DNA of 64,000 nucleotides from Propionimicrobium lymphophilum DSM 4903 (GTDB taxonomy: Bacteria > Actinomycetota > Actinomycetes > Propionibacteriales > Propionibacteriaceae). Under the pieces are notes generated by a model that worked only from the letters and a program-made list of their open reading frames with translations, was not told the origin of the DNA and did not search any database. Shown here one piece after another: positions 45,624 through 54,844 of this stretch (positions within the stretch are counted from its first letter, which is position 1; each line of letters begins with the position of its first letter). Position numbers and translations under genes: made by a program. The stretch is taken from the NCBI RefSeq assembly GCF_000423485.1, contig NZ_AUIB01000005.1:62001-126000 (forward strand), read 5' to 3'.

Positions 45624-47021
45624 TCAGTGGCCTTCGGGAAGTTCCTTCGGCTCGGGGAGATCACGGAAGTGTTTGAGCACAAAGTATGAACCGAACAGAC
45701 AGATCAGGTACGGGATACCGGCAACCCAAGCCGCGTGGATCTGCCACCACAGCGCGATGAACACGCAGACGCAGGCGGCGATTCCGAGGTAGTTGACGTA
45801 TGGCGCACCCAAGACGCGGGCTGGCGCGGCCGGCTTGCCCAACTTCTTGCGCACGGAACGGAACCGCAGGTGCGTGAGAAGGACGATGGTCCACGTCACC
45901 AGGATGCCCAAGATCGCGGCACCCATCAGGTACTGGAAGGCGCTTTCGGCGGCAAAAATGGAGAGCAGGCTGGCGATGACCATGCCGATGGCGGCAATCA
46001 TGACGGCCCCGCGCGGCGCGCCGTTGTGCGACGTCTTGGCAGCAGCCTTCGGTGCCATGCCGTCGATTGCCAGCGAGTGAATCATCCGGCTCGACGCGTA
46101 CAGGCAACCGTTCGCTGCAGACAGCGCGGCAACGATCAACACGAAGTTCATGATGTGTCCGGCGGCAGAAATTCCCGCGGCGTCGAGGGCCTTCACGAAC
46201 GGCGAACTCTCTATAGTTCCATTGGCTGCGGCCGTCTCTGTCCAGGGCTGCATGGTGACGATGACACCAACCGCCAGGATGTAGAAGATCAGTAGGCGCC
46301 AGATCATCGCGCGTGCTGCGCGCGGGATGTCGCGCTCGGGGTGCTCGGATTCCGCCGCTCCAGCGGACGAGTTCTCGATGCCGCCGAACGAGAACACAGC
46401 CATGCAGGCGGCCAGCAGAATGCCGCCAAAGCCGTAGGGGGCGAAACCGCGGTGGCTGGTAAGGTTGGACAGCCCCGTCGGCGGGTTCGGGCTCGGCCAG
46501 CCGAAAAAGATCAGCGAGAGCCCGAGCAAAATGAATGCGCAGATGGCTACCACTTTGATCATCGAGAACCAGTATTCGCTGGTTCCGTAGAGACGCACCG
46601 TCGCCAAGTTTAGGCCGATGACGAACAGCGAACAGCACACCGTGCCGACGCCCAGATTCAGGCCGGGGAACCAATGCTGCAGATATGTTGCACCGGCGAC
46701 CACCTCCGCGCCGACCGCAATGAACGACTGAATGGCAAAATTCCAGCGTCCGACGTAGCCGCCCAGCCGGCCAAGATAAGCGCCCGCGACAGCACCGTGC
46801 CCGCCCGGAACCGGGTGCACCGAAACCATTTCGGCGAGCGCCCATACGATTACCAGGGCGAGCGAACCGGCGAGGATATAGCTGATGATCGTGGCGGGGC
46901 CGGCGAGCGCGATCGTCGCACCCGAGCCGAGAAACAGCCCGGTGCCGAGCGCGCCGGAAAGCCCGATCATGGCTACCTGTCCGCTGGTTAGGCGGCGTAC
47001 TAAACCTGTGCGTTCGCTCAT
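45624..47021 (-). CDS. Amino-acid permease (APC superfamily)
   Basis: This 465-aa secondary transporter has 12 predicted membrane segments. The first helix carries the APC motif GLSGALGTGLFLGSGATIAL (about residue 22), and the conserved glutamate region GGIENSSAGAAESEHPERDI lies near 200. It resembles the AnsP/CycA/GabP-type permeases; the amino acid cannot be read. I chose MSERTGLVRR because AGGAGAAGG lies upstream; a longer reading adds 17 residues. It is transcribed alone and divergent from the UvrA-like gene. Confidence 0.9.
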   Translation of the reverse strand: MSERTGLVRRLTSGQVAMIGLSGALGTGLFLGSGATIALAGPATIISYILAGSLALVIVWALAEMVSVHPVPGGHGAVAGAYLGRLGGYVGRWNFAIQSFIAVGAEVVAGATYLQHWFPGLNLGVGTVCCSLFVIGLNLATVRLYGTSEYWFSMIKVVAICAFILLGLSLIFFGWPSPNPPTGLSNLTSHRGFAPYGFGGILLAACMAVFSFGGIENSSAGAAESEHPERDIPRAARAMIWRLLIFYILAVGVIVTMQPWTETAAANGTIESSPFVKALDAAGISAAGHIMNFVLIVAALSAANGCLYASSRMIHSLAIDGMAPKAAAKTSHNGAPRGAVMIAAIGMVIASLLSIFAAESAFQYLMGAAILGILVTWTIVLLTHLRFRSVRKKLGKPAAPARVLGAPYVNYLGIAACVCVFIALWWQIHAAWVAGIPYLICLFGSYFVLKHFRDLPEPKELPEGH

Positions 47022-47119
47022 ACCTTCTCCTAATTGGCTAAGAGGCAGATTAATAGGCGTTGGGCCGCGCAAACATCAGGCGACATCTAGCGAGATAGCC
47101 AACGCCTAAACTTGGGGCC

Positions 47120-49591
47120 ATGGAGTCTTACCATCCGCAGCAGATCGAGGTCCGTGGGGCACGGGTAAACAACCTGCGGGGACTCGACGTCGACGTCCCG
47201 CTCGACCGCCTGGTGGCGATCGCGGGTGTGTCCGGTTCTGGCAAGTCGTCGCTTGCTTTGGGCGTGCTTTACGCGGAGGGTTCCAGAAGATATTTGGAGG
47301 CGCTCTCGACGTACACCCGCCGCCGGATGTCTCAAGCTCAGAAGGCGAAAGCCGAAGTCACACACATTCCGCCGGCTCTCGCGCTGCGTCAGAGGCCGGG
47401 AGTTCCGGGAGTGCGTTCGACGTTCGGCACGATGACCGAGCTGCTGAATGTCTTGCGCCTGATGTTTTCCAGGCTGGCTAGTCATCGCTGCCCTAACGGG
47501 CACTATTTGAAGCCGTCGATGAAGGTGGCCGCCGAAGTTGAGATGAAGTGTCCGGATTGCGGAAGCACCGTGACGCCGCCGGGCGCGGAATCGCTAGCGT
47601 TTAATTCCGCCGGCGCGTGCCCGAGGTGTTCGGGAACGGCGATCGTCCGCGAGGTGAACGACGACGCCATCGTGCCCGACCAAAGCCTGAGCATCGACGA
47701 GGGCGCAGTCGTGCCATGGCGGATGTTCGGTTGGAGTGTGCAGCCGGATATCGTGCGCGAGTTCGGGGTGCGCACGGACGTCCCGTTCAGCGAGTTGACG
47801 CAGGAAGAACGCGAGATCGTTTTCGCTGGCCCCGAAGAAAAGAAGCACATCACGGTGACGAGCGTGAAAGGCGTCCACGAGCTCGACTTCACGTTTAGAA
47901 ACGCCAGGCTGACCGTCACCAAGGAGCTCGATCGGGCAACCGACGAGAAGCGACTCAACAGGGTTTCGAGATTTTTGACCGAGCGGGTCTGCCCATCATG
48001 CGCCGGCAGCAGGCTCAGCGCGGAGGCCCGGGCGCCGAAAATTGGCGAGAGGAATCTCGCCGATGCCACAGCCATGACGCTCGCCGACCTGATGGATTGG
48101 GTACCGACCGTCTCGGCAACGCTGCCAGACGAGATGCATCAAATGGCGGACGCGCTGGCGGCTACCTTCGTCTCGATGGGCAAACGGCTGATACAGCTCG
48201 GCCTGGGCTACCTGAGCCTAGATCGAGCCGCCACTACGCTTTCCACCGGCGAGCGCCAGCGCGCGCAGCTTGCCAGAGCAGTGCGCAACGAGACCACCGG
48301 CGTGCTTTACGTACTTGACGAGCCGTCGATCGGGATGCACCCGGCGAACATCGAGGGGCTGATCGGTGTGATGCGCGACCTGCAGTCGGGCGGAAACTCG
48401 GTGGTTTTCGTCGACCACGACGTGCAGATTTTACGCGCCGCCGACCACCTGATCGAGCTCGGGCCGGGGGCGGGAAGCCTGGGCGGCAACATAGTTTCTC
48501 AAGGTAGCATCGAGCAGGTGACGACCAACGAAAATTCCCTACTTTCGCCGTTTTTAAACGGCGAAGCGGAGATCGTCACCAGGGCCCAGCGCACCGAATT
48601 CGACGAGTGGCTTCGGCTAGAAACGCAGCCCATCCACACCGTTCACGCCCTAGACGTGAGAATCCCCCTCGGGGCGATGACGGCGGTCACCGGGGTCAGC
48701 GGTTCGGGCAAGACGACACTCATTTTGGATTCACTGGTGCCCGCGATTAATGGCAACAAACCCAGCCACGTGAGCGGAATCGAGCCGGGTTCTATAAATA
48801 AGGTTCGCATCGTCGACGCCACCCCTATCGGCGTTAACGTTCGTTCCACCGTCGCCACATATTCGGGCGCGATGGACGAGCTGCGAAAGGCATACGCAAA
48901 GACCGACGAGGCTAAGCGCCGCAGGCTTAAGGCGGGTGCGTTCTCTTACAACACAGGCAAGCTGCGCTGCCCCGAATGCGACGGCACCGGACAGATCAGC
49001 CTCGACGTGCAGTTTTTGCCGGACGTCACTATTTCCTGCCCCTCTTGTAACGGCAGCAGGTTCGTTCCCGAGGCCAACGAGATAACGATTGAGACTGCCG
49101 ACAGCCAGATTTCTCTTCCCCAAGCTCTCGAACTGAGCGTTTCTGAAGCGGCAGCAGCGTTCGCCGGTACAAAGATGGAACGCAAACTGAAAAACCTTGT
49201 CGAGCTCGGGCTCGGTTACCTGAAACTCGGCGAGGACACGCCCGCGCTATCTGGCGGGGAGGCACAGCGACTGAAGCTGGCCGGCGAAATCACTAAGCGT
49301 CAGGCCGGCACGCTGTTCGTCCTGGACGAGCCGTCCGTCGGCCTTCACCCGTTGGACGTGCGGGTGCTGGTCGGGGTGCTGCAGCGCCTGATCGAGAATG
49401 ACGCGACGGTGGTGGTCATCGAGCACGATCTAGACCTGATTGCAAACTGCGACTACGTCATAGACATGGGCCCAGGCGGCGGCGCAAGGGGCGGCCGGGT
49501 CGTCGCAACCGGGACTCCGGACGAGGTGGCGCGGAACCCGGATTCGATAACCGGCAGATACCTTTCAAAGACGATCGGGAGAAACCAGTGA
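47120..49591 (+). CDS. UvrA-like ABC ATPase lacking the UvrB-binding region
   Basis: This 823-aa protein has the paired ABC layout of UvrA. It shows Walker A GVSGSGKSSLA (about residue 35), the first signature LSTGERQRAQLARAV with VLDEPSIGMHP (about 375-400), the second Walker A GVSGSGKTTLI (about 525) and the second signature LSGGEAQRLKLAGEI with VLDEPSVGLHP (about 712-740). CxxC zinc clusters (CPSCAG, CPECDGTG, CPSCNGSR) are present. It is over 100 residues shorter than housekeeping UvrA because the segment after RSTFGTMTELLNVLR goes directly to the zinc region, so UvrB contact is probably lost. TAAACT lies 7 nt before the ATG. It overlaps ogt by 4 bp. Confidence 0.88.
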   Translation: MESYHPQQIEVRGARVNNLRGLDVDVPLDRLVAIAGVSGSGKSSLALGVLYAEGSRRYLEALSTYTRRRMSQAQKAKAEVTHIPPALALRQRPGVPGVRSTFGTMTELLNVLRLMFSRLASHRCPNGHYLKPSMKVAAEVEMKCPDCGSTVTPPGAESLAFNSAGACPRCSGTAIVREVNDDAIVPDQSLSIDEGAVVPWRMFGWSVQPDIVREFGVRTDVPFSELTQEEREIVFAGPEEKKHITVTSVKGVHELDFTFRNARLTVTKELDRATDEKRLNRVSRFLTERVCPSCAGSRLSAEARAPKIGERNLADATAMTLADLMDWVPTVSATLPDEMHQMADALAATFVSMGKRLIQLGLGYLSLDRAATTLSTGERQRAQLARAVRNETTGVLYVLDEPSIGMHPANIEGLIGVMRDLQSGGNSVVFVDHDVQILRAADHLIELGPGAGSLGGNIVSQGSIEQVTTNENSLLSPFLNGEAEIVTRAQRTEFDEWLRLETQPIHTVHALDVRIPLGAMTAVTGVSGSGKTTLILDSLVPAINGNKPSHVSGIEPGSINKVRIVDATPIGVNVRSTVATYSGAMDELRKAYAKTDEAKRRRLKAGAFSYNTGKLRCPECDGTGQISLDVQFLPDVTISCPSCNGSRFVPEANEITIETADSQISLPQALELSVSEAAAAFAGTKMERKLKNLVELGLGYLKLGEDTPALSGGEAQRLKLAGEITKRQAGTLFVLDEPSVGLHPLDVRVLVGVLQRLIENDATVVVIEHDLDLIANCDYVIDMGPGGGARGGRVVATGTPDEVARNPDSITGRYLSKTIGRNQ

Positions 49592-50154
49592 TATACGCCA
49601 CCAGTTATTCTTCTTCGCTCGGCGAGCTCTTCTTGGCTAGCGACGGGCACTGTCTCACCGAGCTCGATTTCGCGGTCGGCACCCACACGAAGTCGCACGG
49701 CGCTACCGCCAAGAAAAGGGCTGAGGCACACTACGATGCCGTGGGCCTGCGGGATTTAGATATCTTTGCGCATACCGCAAACTGGCTCGACCAATACTTT
49801 CGCGGCGAACGTCCTCAGGACGCTCCTCCACTGGCACCTAAGGGCAGCGATTTTCAGCTAGCCGTGTGGAGATTGCTGCGGAAAATTCCGTACGGCGAAA
49901 CCATCACGTACGGCCAGCTCGCGAAGGATTATTGCGCCGAAACAGGGCGCGCCACGATGTCCGCGCAGGCCGTCGGCGGGGCGGTCGGGCGCAACCCGAT
50001 CAGCATCATCGTCCCCTGCCACCGAGTCGTCGGTTCGGATGGTTCGCTCACCGGGTACGCAAGCGGCGTCGAACACAAAGTGGGGCTACTGAGGCTTGAG
50101 GGCCTCGACGTCGACGAGCAAGAGCTTCGCCTGTCGAGACCCTCGGCTAGTTAA
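49588..50154 (+). CDS. ogt: Methylated-DNA--protein-cysteine methyltransferase (Ogt)
   Basis: Ogt is a suicide repair protein that removes alkyl groups from O6-alkylguanine onto its own cysteine. The 188-aa protein has an N-terminal RNase-H-like domain and the DNA-binding/active-site domain with FQLAVWRLLRKIPYGETITY (about residue 90), VGGAVGRNPISIIVPCHRVV (Cys at about 140) and GSLTGYASGVEHK. The GTG start overlaps the UvrA-like stop (GTGA, 49588-49591). The coupling suggests an alkylation-damage repair unit. Confidence 0.93.
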   Translation: MIYATSYSSSLGELFLASDGHCLTELDFAVGTHTKSHGATAKKRAEAHYDAVGLRDLDIFAHTANWLDQYFRGERPQDAPPLAPKGSDFQLAVWRLLRKIPYGETITYGQLAKDYCAETGRATMSAQAVGGAVGRNPISIIVPCHRVVGSDGSLTGYASGVEHKVGLLRLEGLDVDEQELRLSRPSAS

Positions 50155-51374
50155 AACAGCCTCTGGCTTGCCAGCTTCGCGCCGGCGGTAAGGGATTCGA
50201 GCTTCGCCCAGGCAATATCCGGGTGGATTCGCCCGCCGAAACCGCAGTCCGTGGACGCGATGACGTTTTCACGCCCAACCAGACCGGCGAAGCGCTCGAT
50301 GCGCTGGGCCACCAGCTCCGGGTGTTCGACGACGTTGGTGGAGTGTGAGACCACGCCAGGCACGATCAGCTTGCCTTCGGGCAGCTTGGTGTCTTCCCAA
50401 ATCTCCCATTCGTGGGCGTGACGCACGTTGCCCGCCTCGAACGAGTAGCTGCCTGCGTTGATGGTAAGCATCTGATCCACCAGGTACTTGAACTCGAGGT
50501 CTGTGGTGTGCGGGCCGTGCCAAGAACCCCAGCACAGGTGGAACCGAACCTTGTCCTCCGGCAGCCCTTCGAGCGCGTGGTTGAGCGCGTCGATGCGGAT
50601 CTGGATGAACTTCTGGTAGTCGGCCACGCTGGGCTCGGGCACGATCTGGTCCCAAGACTCTGCGATGGACGGGTCGTCGATCTGCACGACGAAGCCGGCA
50701 TCGACGATGGCCTTGTACTCGTTCTTGAGCGACTCGGCGCAGGCCCAGACCACGTCCTCGTCGCTGTCGTAGAACTCGTTGGTCAGCCTTGCCGCGGACC
50801 CCGGAGAGAGCGCAGCGACGAAGCCCTCGTTGTTTGCGTTAAGCTCGTCGAGCGCGGTGCGCAGGCCATCGGTGTCGGCCTTGACGGCGTCGGCACCGGT
50901 GTAGGTGATTTCGCCGGTAATAGATGGCTGCTTGACGGGGTTGCGGGCGACAAGAACGCCGTTTACCGGGTTTTCGTAGGCGTCTTTGAAGCGGGCGCGA
51001 TCGCGCCGATGCGCGAACGACGCCAGCCTGATCTGCCCGGGCTTCGACTCGATGAGAGGCTCCTCGGCGCCCCAACGGCTGTCTGAATCGCCCGCGGTCA
51101 GTCCGGAAAGCCTGCAGAAGGAGTAGTTCCACCAGCCGCCGTAGTCGACGCTTTGGGTCATGACGTGGCCATATTCACCGTCGTTGACGATGTCGATGCC
51201 AAGATCGATCTGCCTCTTGACGACGTCGCGCACCTCGTCGTGCAACTGGGAGACGAAATCGTCCCAGGCAATCTTGCCGTCCTGCTGACGCTTGTTCAGC
51301 TCAAGCAGGTGCTCGGAACGCGGCAGCGAACCGACGTGGGTGGTCTGAATATGGTCAGTGTTTTTCGAAGTCAT
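50151..51374 (-). CDS. Cobalamin-independent methionine synthase-like protein (MetE C-terminal family)
   Basis: This 407-aa barrel corresponds to the catalytic C-terminal half of MetE, without the N-terminal barrel. It opens TTHVGSLPRSEHLLELN. Likely zinc ligands are the His/Cys of RFHLCWGSWHGPH (about residue 270), a Glu near EAGNVRHAHE and the Cys of STDCGFGGR (about 378). Stand-alone MetE-like proteins use unusual methyl donors or cofactors in some organisms; the donor here is unknown. TAAGCT lies 6 nt upstream of the ATG (leaderless pattern). No cobalamin or SAM riboswitch is visible upstream. It converges with ogt, overlapping by 4 bp. Confidence 0.85.
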   Translation of the reverse strand: MTSKNTDHIQTTHVGSLPRSEHLLELNKRQQDGKIAWDDFVSQLHDEVRDVVKRQIDLGIDIVNDGEYGHVMTQSVDYGGWWNYSFCRLSGLTAGDSDSRWGAEEPLIESKPGQIRLASFAHRRDRARFKDAYENPVNGVLVARNPVKQPSITGEITYTGADAVKADTDGLRTALDELNANNEGFVAALSPGSAARLTNEFYDSDEDVVWACAESLKNEYKAIVDAGFVVQIDDPSIAESWDQIVPEPSVADYQKFIQIRIDALNHALEGLPEDKVRFHLCWGSWHGPHTTDLEFKYLVDQMLTINAGSYSFEAGNVRHAHEWEIWEDTKLPEGKLIVPGVVSHSTNVVEHPELVAQRIERFAGLVGRENVIASTDCGFGGRIHPDIAWAKLESLTAGAKLASQRLF

Positions 51375-51429
51375 GCTTAGAGCTTAGCTAGCCCCACTGA
51401 CAAAAAATTCAGCTTCCAAACTGGCGGGA

Positions 51430-53241
51430 CTATCGCCTGCGCGTGCCGAACAGCGAGCGAGTGATCTCGCGGCCTAGCGTCCTGCCGGCAGAACGCAACA
51501 CGTTCGTGACGACGGATTCGGCCTGCCTTGCGCGACGTTCCTTCTCCGCCTGTTCGCGCTTTTGAGCACGCTCTGCCTCTTTGCGAAGCCTCGCCTCTTC
51601 GGCAGCCTGCTCCTTCGCCGCCTTCTCAGCCTCCTTGGCTTCCTGGGCAGCACGCTCCGCCGCTTCGGCCTGCGCCTTCGCCTGTTCTGCCCGTTCCGCG
51701 AGCACCTCCGTCGCCGAACGCGGGTCTACCGGATCTTTGAAGCGGGCGTACAGCTGGGAAGAATTGATGAGTTGGTCGATTTTCGCCGAGTCAGCGGCAC
51801 CCATCACCGATGCGGGCGCCCAGATACTGAAGGGCGCTACCGGAGTGGGACGGTCCTTCTTACCCAACACGGTGATGACCGCCTCGCCAGTGCCTAGGTT
51901 CGTCAGTATCTCAGCCAAGTCGAGGTCGGTGGCAGGGAACGTCTTGACGGCCTCCTTCAGGTTCCGTTGATCCTGCGGTGTTACTGCGCGAAGCGCGTGC
52001 TGGATGCGGCCGCCCAATTGAGCGAGCACCTCGGATGGAATGTCGTTCGGCGTCTGGGTGACGAAGATTACGCTCACGCCCTTCGAGCGGATCAGCCGGA
52101 CGGTGTGCACGACCTGGCGCACGAACTCCTTCGTGGCGTCGGTGAAGAGCAGGTGGGCCTCGTCGAAGACGAACGCCAGTTTCGGCTGCTCCAGATCGCC
52201 TACCTCCGGCAGATCTTGGAAGAGCTCGGCCAACAGCCACATGATCAGCGCGGAAATGAGCGCGGGACGGCTGGACATGTCGCCCACCTCAAGCAGGGAG
52301 ATGACGCCCTTGCCGTCCGGTGCCGTGCGCAGGAACTGCGCGGTCTCGAAGCTCGGCTCGCCGAAGAACTTGTCGGCGCCCTGCGATTCGAGTGCGGTCA
52401 ACGCCCGCTGGATTACCCCAGCTGTCGCCGGGCCGACGCCGCCCAGCGTCGCCAATTCGGACTTGCCCTCAGGTGAGGTCAAAAAGGCAACCACGGAACG
52501 CAGATCGCCTAGGTCGACCAATTCGAGCCCGTTCTTATCCGCCCATGAGAAGATCAGCTGCAGAGCCTGCTCCTGCGTCGAGTTGAGCCCCAATGCGCGG
52601 GCCAAAAGCAGCGGCCCGAAACTCGAAATCCTGGTTCGCACGAATGCGCCAGGGACGGGGGCGTCGGCGCCCGCCGGAGTGAGCAACTCGACCGGAAACT
52701 GCCCTGGCTGCCAATTCTGGCCGTTCGCGCTCGTGCGCTTGAGTAGCTTTTCTGACGACGGCCCCGACTCGGCCAGGCCAGTCAGATCGCCCTTGACGTC
52801 CACCAGCACGGTCGGCGTGCCAACCGCGGAAAGCCCCTCTGCCAGCAGCTGCAGCGTGCGGGTCTTACCGCTGCCGGTTGCGCCGGCAACCAGCATGTGA
52901 CGATTCAGCGTGGCCAGCGGGATCTTCGCGTTTACACCAGGCACCTGTTTGCCGTCTTCCAAGAGAGTTCCGAATGGTATCGAAGCACCATCGAATTCGT
53001 ATGCCGAGGCAATCTGCGAGGCGAACTCTCTGACGTCCTCGGCGGGTTTTGCCGGGTTCTGCGCTTCTGCTGGCGCCTCTTGTTTTGACGCCTCGACGTC
53101 AGACGAGCCTTTTTCGGCGTTCTTTGCCTGAGCTTCCAGCGCGGCTAGCCTTGCCGCAGCTGCCTCCGCCTTAGCCTTCGCCGCTGCCGCCTCCGCGCGG
53201 GCGGCGGCCAACTGGGCCTCTAAATCCTGGTTCGCACTCAC
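51430..53241 (-). CDS. DUF853 family HerA-like ATPase
   Basis: This is a P-loop ATPase of the HerA/FtsK superfamily (YjgR/DUF853). I chose the GTG giving VSANQDLEAQ (603 aa) because TAAACT lies 7 nt upstream. The N-terminal Ala/Lys/Glu-rich coiled coil (about 5-75) precedes Walker A GATGSGKTRTL (about 120), PTVLVDVKGDLTGL (about 143), Walker B KLAFVFDEAHLLF (about 355) and VIFVTQTPNDIPSEVLAQLG (about 390). The C-terminus is another long charged coiled coil (about 515-590). Its biological role is unknown; relatives are hexameric DNA translocases. Confidence 0.88.
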   Translation of the reverse strand: MSANQDLEAQLAAARAEAAAAKAKAEAAAARLAALEAQAKNAEKGSSDVEASKQEAPAEAQNPAKPAEDVREFASQIASAYEFDGASIPFGTLLEDGKQVPGVNAKIPLATLNRHMLVAGATGSGKTRTLQLLAEGLSAVGTPTVLVDVKGDLTGLAESGPSSEKLLKRTSANGQNWQPGQFPVELLTPAGADAPVPGAFVRTRISSFGPLLLARALGLNSTQEQALQLIFSWADKNGLELVDLGDLRSVVAFLTSPEGKSELATLGGVGPATAGVIQRALTALESQGADKFFGEPSFETAQFLRTAPDGKGVISLLEVGDMSSRPALISALIMWLLAELFQDLPEVGDLEQPKLAFVFDEAHLLFTDATKEFVRQVVHTVRLIRSKGVSVIFVTQTPNDIPSEVLAQLGGRIQHALRAVTPQDQRNLKEAVKTFPATDLDLAEILTNLGTGEAVITVLGKKDRPTPVAPFSIWAPASVMGAADSAKIDQLINSSQLYARFKDPVDPRSATEVLAERAEQAKAQAEAAERAAQEAKEAEKAAKEQAAEEARLRKEAERAQKREQAEKERRARQAESVVTNVLRSAGRTLGREITRSLFGTRRR

Positions 53242-53347
53242 AACCAAAAGTTTAGAGCAGCCCACTGGCAAAATATGCCACGCGCAGCTTTCTAGATATC
53301 CACTTACAGCGGTTTATTGAGAGCCGCTGTTCCAAATTTTTCTGCAC

Positions 53348-53644
53348 TCAGGCGATCTTCAACGGTTCGATTTTATCCAGTTGTTCCCCGATCGCCTCGA
53401 GCTCAATTTCGATATCGAAGCGAGACTGCAGATTTACCCAAAATTGCGCGCTCGTCCCAAAGAATCGACCCAACCTAAGCGCCGTGTCTGCGGTGATTCG
53501 GCGTTTACCGTGAACAATTTCATTTATTCGACGCGTCGGCACGCCGATAGAAACTGCCAACTTATTCTGCGACAGACGCATCGGCTCAAGGAATTCTTCA
53601 TTCAGGATTTTCCCCGGATGAATCGGCGGTATTTTTTCTGACAT
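53348..53644 (-). CDS. higA: HigA-type antitoxin (XRE family)
   Basis: This 98-aa antitoxin neutralises the adjacent HigB and represses the operon. It has the family start IPPIHPGKILNEEFLEPM (residues 5-22) and a helix-turn-helix (about 25-65, LSQNKLAVSIGVPTRRINEI, then RRITADTALRLGRFF). The rest matches VapI/HigA. It follows higB by 10 bp. The 21-bp palindrome at 53944-53964 is a good operator candidate. Confidence 0.9.
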   Translation of the reverse strand: MSEKIPPIHPGKILNEEFLEPMRLSQNKLAVSIGVPTRRINEIVHGKRRITADTALRLGRFFGTSAQFWVNLQSRFDIEIELEAIGEQLDKIEPLKIA

Positions 53645-53654
53645 CTAGCACCTC

Positions 53655-53936
53655 CTAGTGATAGTCGACTAGCTGGACTTCTGCCGGCCCGCCAGAGGTC
53701 CATACGAAACAAATTCGCCACTGATTATTTATCCTGATGCTGTGTTGCCCTGACCTGTCACCTTTCAGCATTTCTAGCCTGTTTCCGGGTGGCACTCGAA
53801 GATCGTCAAGAGAAACAGCGGCATCCAGAATTAATAATTTCATCAACGCTTTCTTGTGCAGCCTAGGATCAATGCGTTTCACGCGCTGCCTTTGGAAAAG
53901 CCGTTCGGCATCTCTATCTGCAAAGGAAACGATCAC
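53655..53936 (-). CDS. higB: HigB-type ribosome-dependent mRNA interferase toxin
   Basis: HigB cleaves translated mRNA when not bound by HigA. The 93-aa RelE/ParE-fold protein begins VIVSFADRDAERLFQ, matching the usual HigB start, so I chose the GTG at 53936 over an upstream reading. It continues RLHKKALMKLLILDAA, DDLRVPPGNRLEMLKGD and QHSIRINNQWRICFVW, with the expected late basic and aromatic residues. The order toxin then antitoxin is the reverse-order higBA typical of this family. Confidence 0.9.
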   Translation of the reverse strand: MIVSFADRDAERLFQRQRVKRIDPRLHKKALMKLLILDAAVSLDDLRVPPGNRLEMLKGDRSGQHSIRINNQWRICFVWTSGGPAEVQLVDYH

Positions 53937-53943
53937 ATAGCAA

Positions 53944-53964
53944 GTATAACGCACAACGTTATAC
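53944..53964. promoter_or_regulatory. higBA operator palindrome
   Basis: GTATAACG-CACAA-CGTTATAC is a perfect 8-bp dyad with a 5-bp spacer. It lies 7 nt upstream of the higB GTG, in the expected promoter position for HigA autorepression. Confidence 0.75.
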
Positions 53965-53988
53965 GGGATTTTCAGAGATGACTTAGAG

Positions 53989-54059
53989 AGCGGGCGACCA
54001 GAATCGAACTGGCCTCTACAGCTTGGGAAGCTGTCGTTCTACCGATGAACTACGCCCGC
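53989..54059 (-). tRNA. tRNA-Gly (anticodon CCC)
   Basis: The minus strand has a perfect acceptor stem GCGGGCG/CGCCCGC, the D-arm TAGTTCATCGGTAGAACG, the anticodon stem ACAGC/GCTGT with loop TTCCCAA (CCC) and the T-loop GTTCGATTC. CCA is not encoded. It lies just upstream of higBA on the same strand. Confidence 0.95.
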
Positions 54060-54119
54060 GGGATCAAGTTTGATCGACGATCGTCAAGAATAGCAGATGA
54101 GGCGGTCAAGCTTAAGTCT

Positions 54120-54770
54120 TCAGATCAGGATATTCTTGATGCGTCCGTAAGCCACATTTTCAGGCAGCTCAATCGGCTCGGCTGCGGGATCGTTGAAATC
54201 GTCCCAGGCGTCGAAATACTTGCCCGCAGCAGGCAGCCACAATAGCCCCGCGGCTATCGCGGTGAGCGCGGTCGCCACCATTGCGAGCAGGAAAAATAAT
54301 ATGCACAGCACCGTGATGCCAACGGCTACGATGCCCGCCCAGCGGCACCACCTATTGCCTCGCCAAGCGTTGTAACCCGCGACGGCTGGCGCCGCGGAAA
54401 CCAGGCAGCCAACAGCAGCCAGGATGCAAACCGCAACTATCGAGCCAGCAGAACCCGGCCGCGGGTCTAGCCAGGCGATGAGGTTTGCGCTGTGCGCGAA
54501 GGTGTACATGTGGATGGCCCGCCACCAATAGAACCAGTAGCAGCCGAACGCGAAAATGCTTGCCACCACGAACAGCGCAGTGGATGCCCAGACGACCGCA
54601 GGGTGCTTCGGCTCGCCGGTCTTCTCATCGATACTTTCGTCTTTCGGCGCTTCTTCCAGAAGCGTGGAGAAGGCGACCGGAGCCTCGGCAGTGTCGGCGG
54701 GCGGGTCAAGAACGTAATCGTCAAAACCGCGTTCGGGGTCGCCCAACTGCGCGCGGGGTTCGATTCTCAC
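54120..54770 (-). CDS. Membrane protein of unknown function
   Basis: I do not recognise this 216-aa protein. An acidic cytoplasmic head (about residues 1-55) precedes about four membrane segments (about 58-82, 105-128, 138-158 and 160-182). It ends in a short Asp/Glu/Pro-rich tail. A Trp/Tyr cluster CYWFYWWRAIHMY follows the first segment. TAGAGT lies 6 nt before the GTG start (leaderless pattern). It is transcribed alone, divergent from the HAD gene. Confidence 0.75.
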   Translation of the reverse strand: MRIEPRAQLGDPERGFDDYVLDPPADTAEAPVAFSTLLEEAPKDESIDEKTGEPKHPAVVWASTALFVVASIFAFGCYWFYWWRAIHMYTFAHSANLIAWLDPRPGSAGSIVAVCILAAVGCLVSAAPAVAGYNAWRGNRWCRWAGIVAVGITVLCILFFLLAMVATALTAIAAGLLWLPAAGKYFDAWDDFNDPAAEPIELPENVAYGRIKNILI

Positions 54771-54844
54771 GCCTCAACTCTACCCGCACAGGAAGTTAAC
54801 CGAACGACGTCGGATGCGCGTGGCTGCTAACATAGACTTATCGC

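Noticed and set aside
51375-51429. Cobalamin or SAM riboswitch before the MetE-like gene
   Set aside because: The gap is far too short, and a -10 box lies 6 nt before the start, leaving no leader.
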